Source of the DNA: Numidum massiliense
Lineage (GTDB): Bacteria > Bacillota > Bacilli > Thermoactinomycetales > Novibacillaceae
Length of the DNA: 64,000 nt
Reading direction: 5' to 3'
Assembly: GCF_001375555.1 (NCBI RefSeq)
Contig: NZ_CTDZ01000009.1
Location: forward strand, 310,001-374,000
Part shown: positions 53,508-61,995 of the stretch, piece by piece
Position numbering within the stretch: the first letter of the stretch is position 1
Layout of the letters: the number at the start of each line of letters is the position of its first letter
Made by a program: the position numbers and the translations under genes
Notes under the pieces: generated by a model
Databases searched by the model: none
Seen by the model: only the letters and a program-made list of their open reading frames with translations
What the model was told of the DNA's origin: nothing

Positions 53508-54293
53508 TTGGAAAAAAACGTTTTGTATGAAGTGACTGCTGGCGTTGCTTATCTCACATTGAATCGCCCGCACGTACTCAACGCGTTTAACGAACAGATG
53601 CACAACGACTTGTACGAAGCGTTCGAACGGGCGGGAAGTGACCGGCAAGTGCGCGCGATCGTGCTGCGCGGCAATGGGAAAGGATTCAGTGCGGGCGCCG
53701 ACTTAAGTATGATTGACAAAGACCAATTGGCGACTTTTGATCATGGGGAGCACTTGCGCCACACGTACAACCGTGTGTTACTGCGTATGGCTGAAATCGA
53801 ACAACCGATTATTGCGGCAATGCACGGTGCAACGGTCGGTGCAGGGCTCAGTTTAGCACTCGCGTGTGATTTTCGCCTAGCAGCGGAATCGTCCGTTTTT
53901 AGCTTAGCTTTTGTAAATATTGGGCTCGTACCGGACGCAGGCAGTTCGTATTTTTTACCGCGCATCGTCGGTCTATCTAAAGCGTTAGAGTTAGCCGTTA
54001 CCGGTCGCAAAATCGGGTCGGACGAGGCAGAGCAGATCGGGTTAGTAAACCGCGTCGTCGCTGACGAGGCGCTTGCCGGTGAGGTGGAAGCTTTTGCTAA
54101 GAAACTGGCACACATGCCGACGCAAGCGATCGGTTTAATGAAGCGCACGATGTACGCAAGTTTTGAAAATGATTTGCATACGGTGCTGGAAAACGAAGTG
54201 CGCACGCAGTCGTTGGCGGGAAAGACTGCCGATCACTTGGAAGGCGTGCAAGCATTTTATGAAAAACGCCGTCCACAGTTTACAGGGCAATAA
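53508..54293 (+). CDS. Enoyl-CoA hydratase/isomerase (PaaG-like)
   Basis: A 261-residue crotonase-fold enzyme, not closely alike to the fadB product at 199. Motifs: NGKGFSAGADLSMI, GATVGAGLSLALACDFRLA, and FVNIGLVPDAGSSYFLPRIVG. The second acid position (Asp in VPDAGSS) and the SSYFLPR stretch resemble PaaG/echA-type isomerases, so an isomerase or hydratase of unsaturated acyl-CoA is likely. TTG start with GAGGGGAC upstream. With fadH 187 bases downstream and the FadR operator upstream, it is an unsaturated fatty acid beta-oxidation unit. Confidence 0.85.
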   Translation: MEKNVLYEVTAGVAYLTLNRPHVLNAFNEQMHNDLYEAFERAGSDRQVRAIVLRGNGKGFSAGADLSMIDKDQLATFDHGEHLRHTYNRVLLRMAEIEQPIIAAMHGATVGAGLSLALACDFRLAAESSVFSLAFVNIGLVPDAGSSYFLPRIVGLSKALELAVTGRKIGSDEAEQIGLVNRVVADEALAGEVEAFAKKLAHMPTQAIGLMKRTMYASFENDLHTVLENEVRTQSLAGKTADHLEGVQAFYEKRRPQFTGQ

Positions 54294-54340
54294 AACGGTA
54301 ACGGACAACAAAGCGTATGAGGCCGTTAAATGGTACCGGA

Positions 54341-54391
54341 TAGCGAAAAAGTATCGGGCCATGAAATAGCAAAAAGTATCGGGCCATGAAA
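54341..54391 (+). repeat. 25/26-bp tandem repeat between echA and fadH
   Basis: TAGCGAAAAAGTATCGGGCC and the following ATGAAA (54341-54366) is repeated with one base deleted at 54367-54391. No gene in the gap. Confidence 0.85.
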
Positions 54392-54480
54392 CAGCGATGG
54401 ATAGTAAAGTAGTATCGAACAATCATTGCCAGAACGCAAACGCGTGATACGAAAATACGGTAAAACACGGAGGTTATCTC

Positions 54481-55245
54481 ATGAAGGATAAGGTTGTCAT
54501 TGTAACAGGCGGAAGTAGTGGCATGGGGAAAGCGATGGCGAAAAAATTCGCACAGCAAGGGGCGCGCGTTGCGATTACCGGAAGGAACGTGGAGCGGTTA
54601 GAAGCGACTAAAGCTGAGATCGAACAGGCGGACGGACAAGTCCTCACCGTACCGATGGACGTGCGCGATCCGGAAAAAGTAAAGCACACAGTGGAGGAGA
54701 CGAAACGGGCGTTTGGGAAAATTGACTTTCTCGTCAACAATGCAGCGGGTAACTTTTTATGTCCGGCAGAAGATTTATCGATTAACGGCTGGCACGCGGT
54801 CATTGACATCGTGCTCAACGGGACGTGGTACTGTTCCCAGGCTGTCGGCAAAGACTGGATCGCTACAGGCCACAAAGGGAGTATTCTCAACATCGTCGCC
54901 ACGTACGCTTGGTCAGCCGGCGCGGGCGTCATTCACTCCGCATGCGCCAAATCAGGTGTCTTGACGATGACGCGTACGCTCGCCGTCGAATGGGGGACGA
55001 AGTACGGTATTCGCGTCAATGCGATTGCACCTGGACCGATTGCCAACACGGGCGGTGCCGACCGTCTCTTCGAGTCGGAGGAAGCGTACAAGCGGACATT
55101 GAAAAGTGTGCCGTTAGGCCGCTTGGGGCAACCGGAAGAGATCGCTGACCTCGCCAGCTTTTTATTTTCGCCGCAGGCGGCGTACATAAACGGCGAGTGC
55201 GTCACGATGGACGGGGGACAGTGGCTCGGGCTCAAACCGTTTTGA
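54481..55245 (+). CDS. fadH: 2,4-dienoyl-CoA reductase (FadH, YkuF type)
   Basis: NADPH-dependent short-chain dehydrogenase of 254 residues required for degradation of unsaturated fatty acids with even-position double bonds. Features: TGGSSGMGKAMAKKFAQQGA, NNAAGNFLCPAEDLSINGW, LNGTWYCSQAVGKDW, AIAPGPIANTGGADRL and NGECVTMDGGQW, which follow B. subtilis FadH. The usual catalytic Tyr-Lys is AWSAGAGVIHSACAKSG, the Tyr replaced by His/Ser as in FadH-type reductases. ATG with GGAGG, 187 bases after echA. Confidence 0.9.
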   Translation: MKDKVVIVTGGSSGMGKAMAKKFAQQGARVAITGRNVERLEATKAEIEQADGQVLTVPMDVRDPEKVKHTVEETKRAFGKIDFLVNNAAGNFLCPAEDLSINGWHAVIDIVLNGTWYCSQAVGKDWIATGHKGSILNIVATYAWSAGAGVIHSACAKSGVLTMTRTLAVEWGTKYGIRVNAIAPGPIANTGGADRLFESEEAYKRTLKSVPLGRLGQPEEIADLASFLFSPQAAYINGECVTMDGGQWLGLKPF

Positions 55246-55250
55246 TGGAA

Positions 55251-55292
55251 GGGGCGACCCACAAGCTGTTTGATTTACTTGTGGATCGCCCC
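55251..55292. terminator. Hairpin between fadH and the lipoprotein pseudogene
   Basis: GGGGCGACCCACAAG (55251-55265) pairs with CTTGTGGATCGCCCC (55278-55292) with one mismatch. It separates convergent genes; no long T tract. Confidence 0.7.
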
Positions 55293-55304
55293 GTGTGCGT
55301 CGCA

Positions 55305-56370
55305 TTACTTATTCGGCAACTTAAATTTAACGGTTTGGCCTTTAGAAATTTCTTTGGCGTTCTCGTCGTAAAGGGGACCGAACGCGATGACAAACGTCTT
55401 GAAGAGCTCGAATTCATCTTTGCGCAGCAAGAACACTTCCAGTTTTTCGCTTTTTGCTCCAAGTTTTAAGTCTCGGGCGTTCGGATCTAACCCAGCTGAT
55501 AAGACGGTACCGCGGTTGCCGTCAACGGAAATTTTGGAAGATGTCGTCGTACCAATCGTCTGTTTGGACTGGTTGTCCAAGCTGAACTTGACGGTGATGG
55601 CGACAATGCCGTCGTTGCCGAAGTTTTTAAATGACTTTTTGTAGGAATCTGTCGGCGTGATTTCGGTATATTGCACACCTTCTAACGTCACTTTGACGTC
55701 TTTCAGCTTTTCCGACTCGTTAATGTCGGTTTTTTCAAAGATCATTTTTTCTCGGCCATGTTGTCAGTGACGAGGCGATCATTATAAAAATCGGGTTGTT
55801 CGGCGACTTTTTTTGCTGGTCATCGCTATAAATAAAGTCGAAGGCGGCTTCTCCATGGAACCTTCCTTTGAAATCTTTGTTATCGGCAGCTCCGCCGTCG
55901 ATGATGAGTTTTGGTTGGACCTTCGCCAATCCGTCGAACTCCTCATTCGTCATTCGGAAGGTCACGAGGCCAGTCACTTTTTCCCCCGCGGCAAATTTAC
56001 TTGTTTCCGATTCTTTTTTTGATTTTAAGCGATCTTCTTCACGGACGAACGTATGGGTGTCAGCAGGGGACGCATCAAACATGTCTTTTCGTTGAATAGT
56101 CATCGATAGCGGGTAGTACATCGCTTTATCCGTCTGGTTGTCGACCGTTACTTTAGCCGTTACGACATAGCCGTCCGTCTCATCTTTAAAACGCATGGCC
56201 ATATCGGCGTGCATATCTTTTACTTGTACGATTTGGTATTCGTCCACCGTTACTTTGAAACCGTCCATATCCTGCTCGTATTTTGGGTCTTTGTTTGTGA
56301 AGAGGACTGAAACGTCATTGGAATCGGTGACGATGCCAAGGTTGCTGTTACGGTGGTTTGAACAGGCCAA
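55305..56370 (-). pseudogene. Decayed tandem copy of the DUF5068-like lipoprotein gene
   Basis: Two reading frames, 55735-56370 and 55305-55745, together match the neighbouring intact gene at 56458-57774 (DVSVLFTNKDPKYEQD against DVSVVYTNKEPDYVHD; EGVQYTEITPTDSYKK against EGVQYTEITPTESTKG). The two are broken by frame changes at a T7 run (55808-55814) and a T6 run (55745-55750); a short third-frame stretch between them reads VAEQPDFYNDRLVTDNMAEK. The signal peptide, lipobox and acidic linker are missing: the fragment begins just at the terminator of the intact gene. The gene cannot yield a normal lipoprotein. Confidence 0.85.
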
Positions 56371-56399
56371 ACAGGAAGGGCTAATCCTTCCTGTTTGGC
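56366..56399 (-). terminator. Terminator of the DUF5068-like lipoprotein gene
   Basis: 14-bp perfect stem GCCAAACAGGAAGG (56366-56379) with CCTTCCTGTTTGGC (56386-56399). The T tract is weak. It overlaps the 5' end of the pseudogene. Confidence 0.75.
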
Positions 56400-56457
56400 G
56401 TCAACGTGCTGCCTGCAGAGTGTTTCTGAGCAGGCTTACATGTATAGCAGAATCACG

Positions 56458-57774
56458 TTATTTTTTTGGAGTTGGTAGCGTGAACTTAACGGTGTGACCT
56501 TTGGATACATCTTTGAAGTTCATATCTCTAATCGGGCCGAATTCAAGTTCAAACTTCTTAATGATGCCAAATTCATCTTTGCGCATTAAAAACACCGCTA
56601 GTTTTTCGCCTTTTTCCCCCGGTTTGATTTCATCAGGCTCTCTTGGTTCAAAGCTACCCGAGTGAATCCAACCGCGATTATCGTCAAGAGTGATTTTCGA
56701 CGGTGAATCTACTGCACTGATCGACTTTTTAGACTGGTTGTCCAAGGTGAACTTTACAGTGATCGCGACAATTCCACTGTCACCAAAGTTTCTGAACTTT
56801 CCCTTGGTAGATTCCGTCGGCGTAATTTCTGTATATTGGACACCTTCTAGCGTCACGTTGACACCGCTCAGCTTTTCTGTCTCGTCGATGTCAGTTTTCT
56901 CGAAAATCATTTCCTTATCCGCAACGTAATCGGTTACAATCTCGTCTTCATAAAAATCCGGTTGCTCGGCCAACTTCTTTTTTTGGTCGTCGCTGTAGAT
57001 GAAGTCGAAGGTGGCATCTCCTTTAAATCCTCCCTTCCCTTCATTGTCATCAGCAGCGTTCCCCTTAATTATAAATTTTGGCTGGACAGAAGCTAGCGCT
57101 TTATATCGTTCTTCGGTCAATATGAACGTCATAAAGCCTGTTACTTTTTCACCCGCTTCAAACTTAGCTACCTCATTCATCCTACCTGTTTTACCAGCCT
57201 TTGATAATAGCCGATCTTCCTCTCTAATAAAAGTTGTCGGATTACCATTAGCCAAATCGAATTGGTCTTTTATTTGGATATTCATCAGTTTATGATAGAA
57301 CTTCACCTTGCCTGTCTGGTTGTCAGCTGTCACTCGTGCAGTAACAACGTAGCCTTCAGTTGCACCTTTGAAGTAGGATTCAGAGTCTTTATTTACGTCT
57401 TTCACATGCACAATTTGATATTCGTCGACCGTTACTTTAAAACCGTTCTGATCGTGCACGTAATCGGGTTCTTTGTTTGTGTAGACGACCGAGACATCTC
57501 CCCCCGACTCTTCTTCGATGTACGGATTCAAAATGCCATCCTTACCTGCGGGCGCATCATCTTTGCCCTCCTCTTTTTGCTCGTCGTCACCGTCTTTGTC
57601 CTCGTCCTTCGCCTCATCCTCTTCAGGCTTGTCTTCTTTCTTGTCGTCCTTCGCTTGTTCTGCTTTCGGCATTTCCTTCTCACCCGCAGCATCTTTTTTC
57701 TCGTCTTTGCCACAGCCCGCGACGAGCAGGGCGATGGCAAGGACGAAGGCCATGAGCACTTTTTGCACTTTCAT
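56458..57774 (-). CDS. DUF5068-like lipoprotein
   Basis: A 438-residue lipoprotein with signal peptide (MKVQKVLMAFVLAIALLVAG), lipobox VAGC (Cys21), then a highly acidic, Lys/Glu/Asp-rich linker (about 23-85) that may span the cell wall. Two Ig-like beta-sandwich domains follow (about 95-260 and 270-438), each with conserved motifs: DVSVVYTNKEPDYVHD, GFKVTVDEYQIVHVKD and ITVKFTLDNQSKKS. I assign the DUF5068 family from memory of its Bacillus members. Promoter element TATAAT (57841-57836, minus strand). A decayed tandem copy lies downstream. Confidence 0.72.
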   Translation of the reverse strand: MKVQKVLMAFVLAIALLVAGCGKDEKKDAAGEKEMPKAEQAKDDKKEDKPEEDEAKDEDKDGDDEQKEEGKDDAPAGKDGILNPYIEEESGGDVSVVYTNKEPDYVHDQNGFKVTVDEYQIVHVKDVNKDSESYFKGATEGYVVTARVTADNQTGKVKFYHKLMNIQIKDQFDLANGNPTTFIREEDRLLSKAGKTGRMNEVAKFEAGEKVTGFMTFILTEERYKALASVQPKFIIKGNAADDNEGKGGFKGDATFDFIYSDDQKKKLAEQPDFYEDEIVTDYVADKEMIFEKTDIDETEKLSGVNVTLEGVQYTEITPTESTKGKFRNFGDSGIVAITVKFTLDNQSKKSISAVDSPSKITLDDNRGWIHSGSFEPREPDEIKPGEKGEKLAVFLMRKDEFGIIKKFELEFGPIRDMNFKDVSKGHTVKFTLPTPKK

Positions 57775-58173
57775 TTGCTAATTCCCCTCTCTTTGCACAA
57801 TCCGTCTAAAATCGGATTGGTAAAAATACACTTTTATTATAACACATTATGAAAAATAGGAAACCGTTTTTTTGGAAAAAAATTATTCTTTCCTTTACTA
57901 CGGTTAGGAAGTAGACGGAATTGATCAATGGTTGACGAAAGGTCAAAGGTCGATGTCTAGGCAGGCGCATTGGGTTGTTTATTAATAGATACAGATAGAT
58001 ACAGATTAGGATACAGATTAGTGGCTGATCGTATCGTTCTGACGGTCAAACGGGAAGAGAAAGCAGGTGGATGTTGCAAGCCTACTGGAACTGAGGGTGA
58101 CAATGTAGTAGGATAAAATAGCGAAACTTTTTTCGTGCTTCTTACGTCTAGTTGTTAAGGGGGTTTTTCATCA
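57775..58173. other. Divergent intergenic region
   Basis: About 400 bases between divergent genes. The minus-strand promoter of the lipoprotein has TATAAT at 57836-57841. A small leader stem AATCCG/CGGATT lies at 57799-57818. Four copies of AGATACAG-like units are clustered at 57985-58020. No RNA gene or open frame recognised. Confidence 0.5.
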
Positions 58174-59250
58174 ATGAACAACAAGATGACTACCAGATGG
58201 AAAAAAATAGGCGTTTGGTGTGCGCTGTTGGCAGTGTGCACGTTCCTTTTGCCGAGCGTCGCTCTAGCAGATGCTGTCGTTGGGGAGACGGTCGTGACAT
58301 TAGGGGCGAACTTGACGCCGGAGCAGCGACAACAAATTTTGAAGGAGATGGGCGTGTCCGAGAACGAGGTGCAAGTATTAGAAGTAACGAATGCCGAAGA
58401 GCACAAGTACTTGGGCAATTATATGAGTAAAGCGATGATCGGCACGCGTGCGATCTCCTCGGCGAAAATTACGCTGACGAAAGGCGGATCCGGCATTAAT
58501 GTCGACACGAACAACGTCGAGTTAGCGAACTCGATTTACGCTAACGCGTTAGTGACGGCAGGGGTTAAGGACGCCGACGTGTATGTGACGGCACCGGTAC
58601 TCGTGTCGGGGACGGCTGGGTTAACCGGGATTATTAAAGCATTTGAAGTGGCGATGGACGAAACGATTAGCGAAGAACAGAAACAAGTGGCTAACGAAGA
58701 AATGGTTAAAACGGGTGAACTCGGGGAAACGTACGGCGAGGATAAAATTGCGGATCTCATGATGCGGCTTAAAGAAGAAATTGCAAAAAACAAGCCGGAG
58801 TCGAAAGAAGAGATGAAGCAGCTCATCATTAATGTCGCCGGTGATATGAACATAAATCTAAACAATGCCGATGTCGATAAAATTAACGATCTGATGATGC
58901 GGATTTCTAAGCTGGACATCGATTGGGATCAGTTAAAAAACCAAGTGGACCAGGTGCGCAATAATTTAGGTGACATGATTAATTCGGAGGAAGGGCGCAA
59001 CTTTTTGCAGAAGGCGCTCGACGCGATTGTCTCGTTTTTTAAAGCGATTATCGATTGGTTTGCCAGCTTATTCGGCGGTGGCAGCGATTCGGCGCTAGCT
59101 GCGTCGATCGTGCCACCCGCGCCAGAGATGCGAAGTGCGCAAGTGGCTTTTCCGCTTCCTCTGTTAGGGCAAGGGGCTCTTTCTTTGGAACAAGGAGCTC
59201 CAGCTACGGCGTACGGGCTTCTGTCCACGGGTGCGGGCTCTGCTGTATAA
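58174..59250 (+). CDS. Exported DUF1002 family protein (YpuA-like)
   Basis: A 358-residue secreted protein with signal peptide (about 1-31, WCALLAVCTFLLPSVALADA) and a DUF1002 domain: ETVVTLGANLTPEQRQQILKEMG, SSAKITLTKGGSGINVDTNN, NALVTAGVKDADVYVTAPV and AFEVAMDETISEEQKQVANEE. The C-terminal quarter is a hydrophobic region around DAIVSFFKAIIDWFASLFGG (a possible membrane-active helix) followed by a Ser/Ala/Pro-rich tail. Function is unknown; B. subtilis YpuA is linked to sporulation or stress. ATG with AAGGGGG upstream. GC-rich tail is unusual relative to the core. Confidence 0.82.
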   Translation: MNNKMTTRWKKIGVWCALLAVCTFLLPSVALADAVVGETVVTLGANLTPEQRQQILKEMGVSENEVQVLEVTNAEEHKYLGNYMSKAMIGTRAISSAKITLTKGGSGINVDTNNVELANSIYANALVTAGVKDADVYVTAPVLVSGTAGLTGIIKAFEVAMDETISEEQKQVANEEMVKTGELGETYGEDKIADLMMRLKEEIAKNKPESKEEMKQLIINVAGDMNINLNNADVDKINDLMMRISKLDIDWDQLKNQVDQVRNNLGDMINSEEGRNFLQKALDAIVSFFKAIIDWFASLFGGGSDSALAASIVPPAPEMRSAQVAFPLPLLGQGALSLEQGAPATAYGLLSTGAGSAV

Positions 59251-59438
59251 ATCCCGTCTGACGGCGTTGGCAGTGCACGGAAGATGACAAGGCTGCGGTT
59301 CACAAGCGAGCAAAGATATAGATTCGCGTCACCCGGCAACGTCATATCGCTGCGCGCGACGATGTCATTTTGCCCGCGTCGTAAATTGCAGAATGTCGTG
59401 CCGCTCGCGACACGCGTACTTTAAGTACTCTAAGTTTT

Positions 59439-59487
59439 AAGGAGGTATCCTTTTCGGCTCGGCGATAAAGGTGGTACCTCCTTTTTT
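59439..59487 (+). terminator. Terminator before the TPR gene
   Basis: AAGGAGGTATCCTTT pairs with AAAGGTGGTACCTCCTT (59468-59484 region), followed by TTTTA. It terminates the DUF1002 transcript. Confidence 0.8.
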
Positions 59488-59514
59488 ATTCACGATCGGG
59501 AAAGGAGTGGTGGA

Positions 59515-60192
59515 ATGTCGAAGTTTTTCGGTTTTTACTTGTTATTTGTTCTATTCCGTGATCCCCTTGCTGCATTCATTATTATTGTCCTTATCTTTCT
59601 CCTCATCGACCAGCGTTATATGCGCTTGTTTCCGCGCTCGCTGAAGCGATTGCAAGGGTGGAAAAAACAGCGGCAGCTTTTGCGCGAGTTAGCGTTAAAT
59701 CCTTACAATGTAACAGATAAACTCGAAGTCGGTCGCTTGTACGCCACACGTAAACGGTATGCGCAAGGGATTCCCTATTTAGAAGAAGCTCTGGCGCGTA
59801 TGCCGGAGCACGCGGAAGGATTGTACTACTTAGGGTTAAGTTACTTGTACACGGGACGGGAAGCGGATGGATTAACGAAAGTTGAAGCGGCATTGGCGTT
59901 AAACCCACGCGTCCGCTACGGAGAACCGTATGCGAAAGTAGCAGAGTATTTTGCCCGCAAAAACGCTTACGAACGGGCGCTTAAGTTTTTGGAACGCTGT
60001 GACGAGGCGGGCTTAGTGAACACGCAGCTAGCCTACCGCAAAGGGCAGCTACTGAAAAAGCTTGGCAGGCGGACCGAAGCGAAAGCCTCCTTTGAACAGG
60101 CGGTTCAGTATTACGCGACATCACCCAAATATATAAAGAAAGAAGAGCGGCGCTGGGCACTGCGCGCGCGGTGGGCCAAGCTGCGCATGTAA
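59515..60192 (+). CDS. Membrane-anchored TPR protein
   Basis: A 225-residue protein with one or two N-terminal membrane segments (about 5-32, FYLLFVLFRDP and AFIIIVLIFLL) and four to five tetratricopeptide-like helical pairs from about residue 50: VGRLYATRKRYAQGIPYLEEAL, GLYYLGLSYLYTGREADGLTK, VAEYFARKNAYERALKFLERC and YRKGQLLKKLGRRTEAKASF. TPR proteins act as protein-binding scaffolds; the partner is not evident. ATG with GGAAAGGAG. Confidence 0.82.
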   Translation: MSKFFGFYLLFVLFRDPLAAFIIIVLIFLLIDQRYMRLFPRSLKRLQGWKKQRQLLRELALNPYNVTDKLEVGRLYATRKRYAQGIPYLEEALARMPEHAEGLYYLGLSYLYTGREADGLTKVEAALALNPRVRYGEPYAKVAEYFARKNAYERALKFLERCDEAGLVNTQLAYRKGQLLKKLGRRTEAKASFEQAVQYYATSPKYIKKEERRWALRARWAKLRM

Positions 60193-60422
60193 GGCGACTG
60201 CGTTCTCCATAACGGTAACCCCTCCGCAGGTCACATGTTCCAGGGTAGAAGGACGTAAGGGACGGCAAATGTTCTGGATTAGAAGGACGTCAGTGGGGGA
60301 CAAGCGACCACGCCAGTACGGAGCGAGAGTTCCCCTAAGGTGTTAGTCTGACGTAGCGATTGGTCATACTACGATAATAATAAAACGACTGGGGTTTGTC
60401 TGCTTCTGTAAGGAGGGCAGTT

Positions 60423-60710
60423 GTGTTCGTTCACGGCATTCCTTTTCAATACGTACCAGAACATTATCCGGTGTTGCGAGCCATACCGAAAACGGCCGAC
60501 GATTCCGAGGCAAGGCGGCGAGACGCGCAACATCTCATTGAACAATTTGGCTTTGAACCCGTACATTTTTTGCACGTCAGTAGTGACTACTCGTTTTTGA
60601 CCTGTTGCGCGGAATGTTTGTATTTCGGTGACACGCTAATCGTTTTCCACGCGCTTCCGTATCCGAGGCTCCAGCTGAGCCGTCACGAATGGGGGGGTGT
60701 GCGCGATTGA
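60423..60710 (+). CDS. Small protein of unknown function, probably frameshifted at a G7 tract
   Basis: A 95-residue open frame with GTG at 60423 and AAGGAGGG at 60410-60417. Not recognised. The middle is FEPVHFLHVSSDYSFLTCCA and ECLYFGDTLIVFHALPYPRL, with Cys/His-rich character. The end, SRHEWGGVRD, is encoded at a run of seven G (60691-60697); removal of one G would continue into the frame below and give a 137-residue protein. Either a truncated gene, a phase-variable gene, or a sequence error. Confidence 0.5.
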   Translation: MFVHGIPFQYVPEHYPVLRAIPKTADDSEARRRDAQHLIEQFGFEPVHFLHVSSDYSFLTCCAECLYFGDTLIVFHALPYPRLQLSRHEWGGVRD

Positions 60711-60837
60711 CTTGCGGGACGCCCATTTCGTTTTAAGTCGCCACTCTGAGGCACGCGCATGGTTTGCTGCGCAGTTGCCGCAAGTGCCTTTTTTGTCAAT
60801 CACTCGTGAGGACTTCATCGTGAACAGGTCGCTGTAG
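60697..60837 (+). CDS. Continuation of the previous small protein (46-residue frame)
   Basis: GTG at 60697 opens a frame MCAIDLRDAHFVLSRHSEAR to REDFIVNRSL that overlaps the previous frame by 14 bases. It has no own clear ribosome site. It is best read as the C-terminal half of the same gene beyond the G7 tract, with the helical segment SRHSEARAWFAAQLPQVPFL. Confidence 0.4.
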   Translation: MCAIDLRDAHFVLSRHSEARAWFAAQLPQVPFLSITREDFIVNRSL

Positions 60838-61004
60838 GGGCCCCGTGGGATTAATTCGTTTACTCGGGGTCATAACCGCCTTAACGAAGGAACAGGCCTA
60901 AATGTTGTACATACTGCACCAAGGGTTCGCGCTTCTCATACAATAATTTGACTGTATCCCTTGACCTTGTGACTGAGAGACTTAGCAAGGAGGGGTGGCG
61001 CGCT

Positions 61005-61229
61005 TTGAAGCGAAAGGAACAAAATGGGAAGCCTTTGCTGACGAACCGGGAGCGGGAAGTATTTGAGCTACTCGTGCAAGACAAGACGACAAAAGAAATC
61101 GCACAACAATTATTTATTAGCGAAAAGACAGTCCGAAACCACATCTCCAACGTCATGCAAAAATTAACCGTCAAAGGTCGGTCACAGGCTGTTGTTGAAT
61201 TAGTTCGACTTGGGGAGTTGCAAATATAG
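61005..61229 (+). CDS. gerE: Sporulation transcription factor GerE
   Basis: LuxR-type DNA-binding regulator of late mother-cell (SigK) genes including coat proteins. 74 residues as in B. subtilis, with PLLTNREREVFELLVQDKTT and KEIAQQLFISEKTVRNHISN nearly identical to GerE, then KLTVKGRSQAVVELVRLGEL. The TTG start at 61005 fits the family length and has AAGGAGGGG at 60987-60995. The upstream open frame to 60948 is an artefact. Neighbours ysmB, racE and gerM match the B. subtilis gene set. Confidence 0.95.
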   Translation: MKRKEQNGKPLLTNREREVFELLVQDKTTKEIAQQLFISEKTVRNHISNVMQKLTVKGRSQAVVELVRLGELQI

Positions 61230-61245
61230 CGCCCTTGCGAACCGG

Positions 61246-61275
61246 GAGACCCCTAGTTATTTGGGGTTTCTTTTT
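61246..61275 (+). terminator. Terminator after gerE
   Basis: GAGACCCC pairs with GGGGTTTC around a short loop, followed by TTTTT. Confidence 0.78.
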
Positions 61276-61480
61276 GTGTAGAAAACGGGACACCTGCGTG
61301 GCACACGAGGATGCGCATAGATTTAAGAGGGCTTTGCATGGCGTTGAACTTGTAGGGAACACATAAATGCGGTACGCTTAATCATATGTAACAACCACAC
61401 GTTGATCACACTCACACCCGGGGTGTCTCCAGAGGCGAATTAACACCTGTCGGGTTCGGTAGAGGAGGGTAACCGATATT

Positions 61481-61936
61481 ATGGAAGTAAAAGGAACGTA
61501 TTCACCCGAACAAGTTGCGCAAGTTGAACGCGTGTTGCGTACGGTTTCGACGATGGTCAAACAACGGGGGCGGGATATATTAAACGGTTTTCCCCTTACT
61601 CCGCCGCAGTTTTCCGCTCTGTTGATTCTCGGTGACGAGGGGCCGATGACGACCGGCGAGCTCAGTAAAAAAATGTACCTCGCTTGCAGTACGACGACTG
61701 ATCTGCTCGATCGAATGGAACGAAATGGCTTAGTAGAGCGTGTACGCTCAAGCAAAGACCGCCGCGTCGTGAAGGTACATATTTTAGAAAAAGGAAAAGC
61801 GATCATTCTCGACGTGCTTGCTGCGCGCCGCGCGTACTTGCAAACGATACTGGAAAAGATGAGCGCGAGAGAGGTTGAGCAATTGGACCAATCGTTGCGC
61901 CTACTCGCGCGGCACATGGACGGTAAGCCTTCATAA
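61481..61936 (+). CDS. MarR-family transcriptional regulator (YsmB-like)
   Basis: A 151-residue winged-helix protein. It shows an N-terminal dimerisation helix (VAQVERVLRTVSTMVKQRGR), then a wHTH with PPQFSALLILGDEGPMTTGE, LSKKMYLACSTTTDLLDRME and the wing VERVRSSKDRRVVKVHILEKG. It matches the place and length of B. subtilis YsmB between gerE and racE. It starts with ATG after GAGGAGGG. Regulatory target is unknown. Tandem TAAACGGCTGTCA repeats (61934-61962) follow the stop. Confidence 0.85.
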   Translation: MEVKGTYSPEQVAQVERVLRTVSTMVKQRGRDILNGFPLTPPQFSALLILGDEGPMTTGELSKKMYLACSTTTDLLDRMERNGLVERVRSSKDRRVVKVHILEKGKAIILDVLAARRAYLQTILEKMSAREVEQLDQSLRLLARHMDGKPS

Positions 61937-61995
61937 ACGGCTGTCATAAACGGCTGTCATGTCATAAATGGTCACAGAAAAGGGGCGCATTCCGC

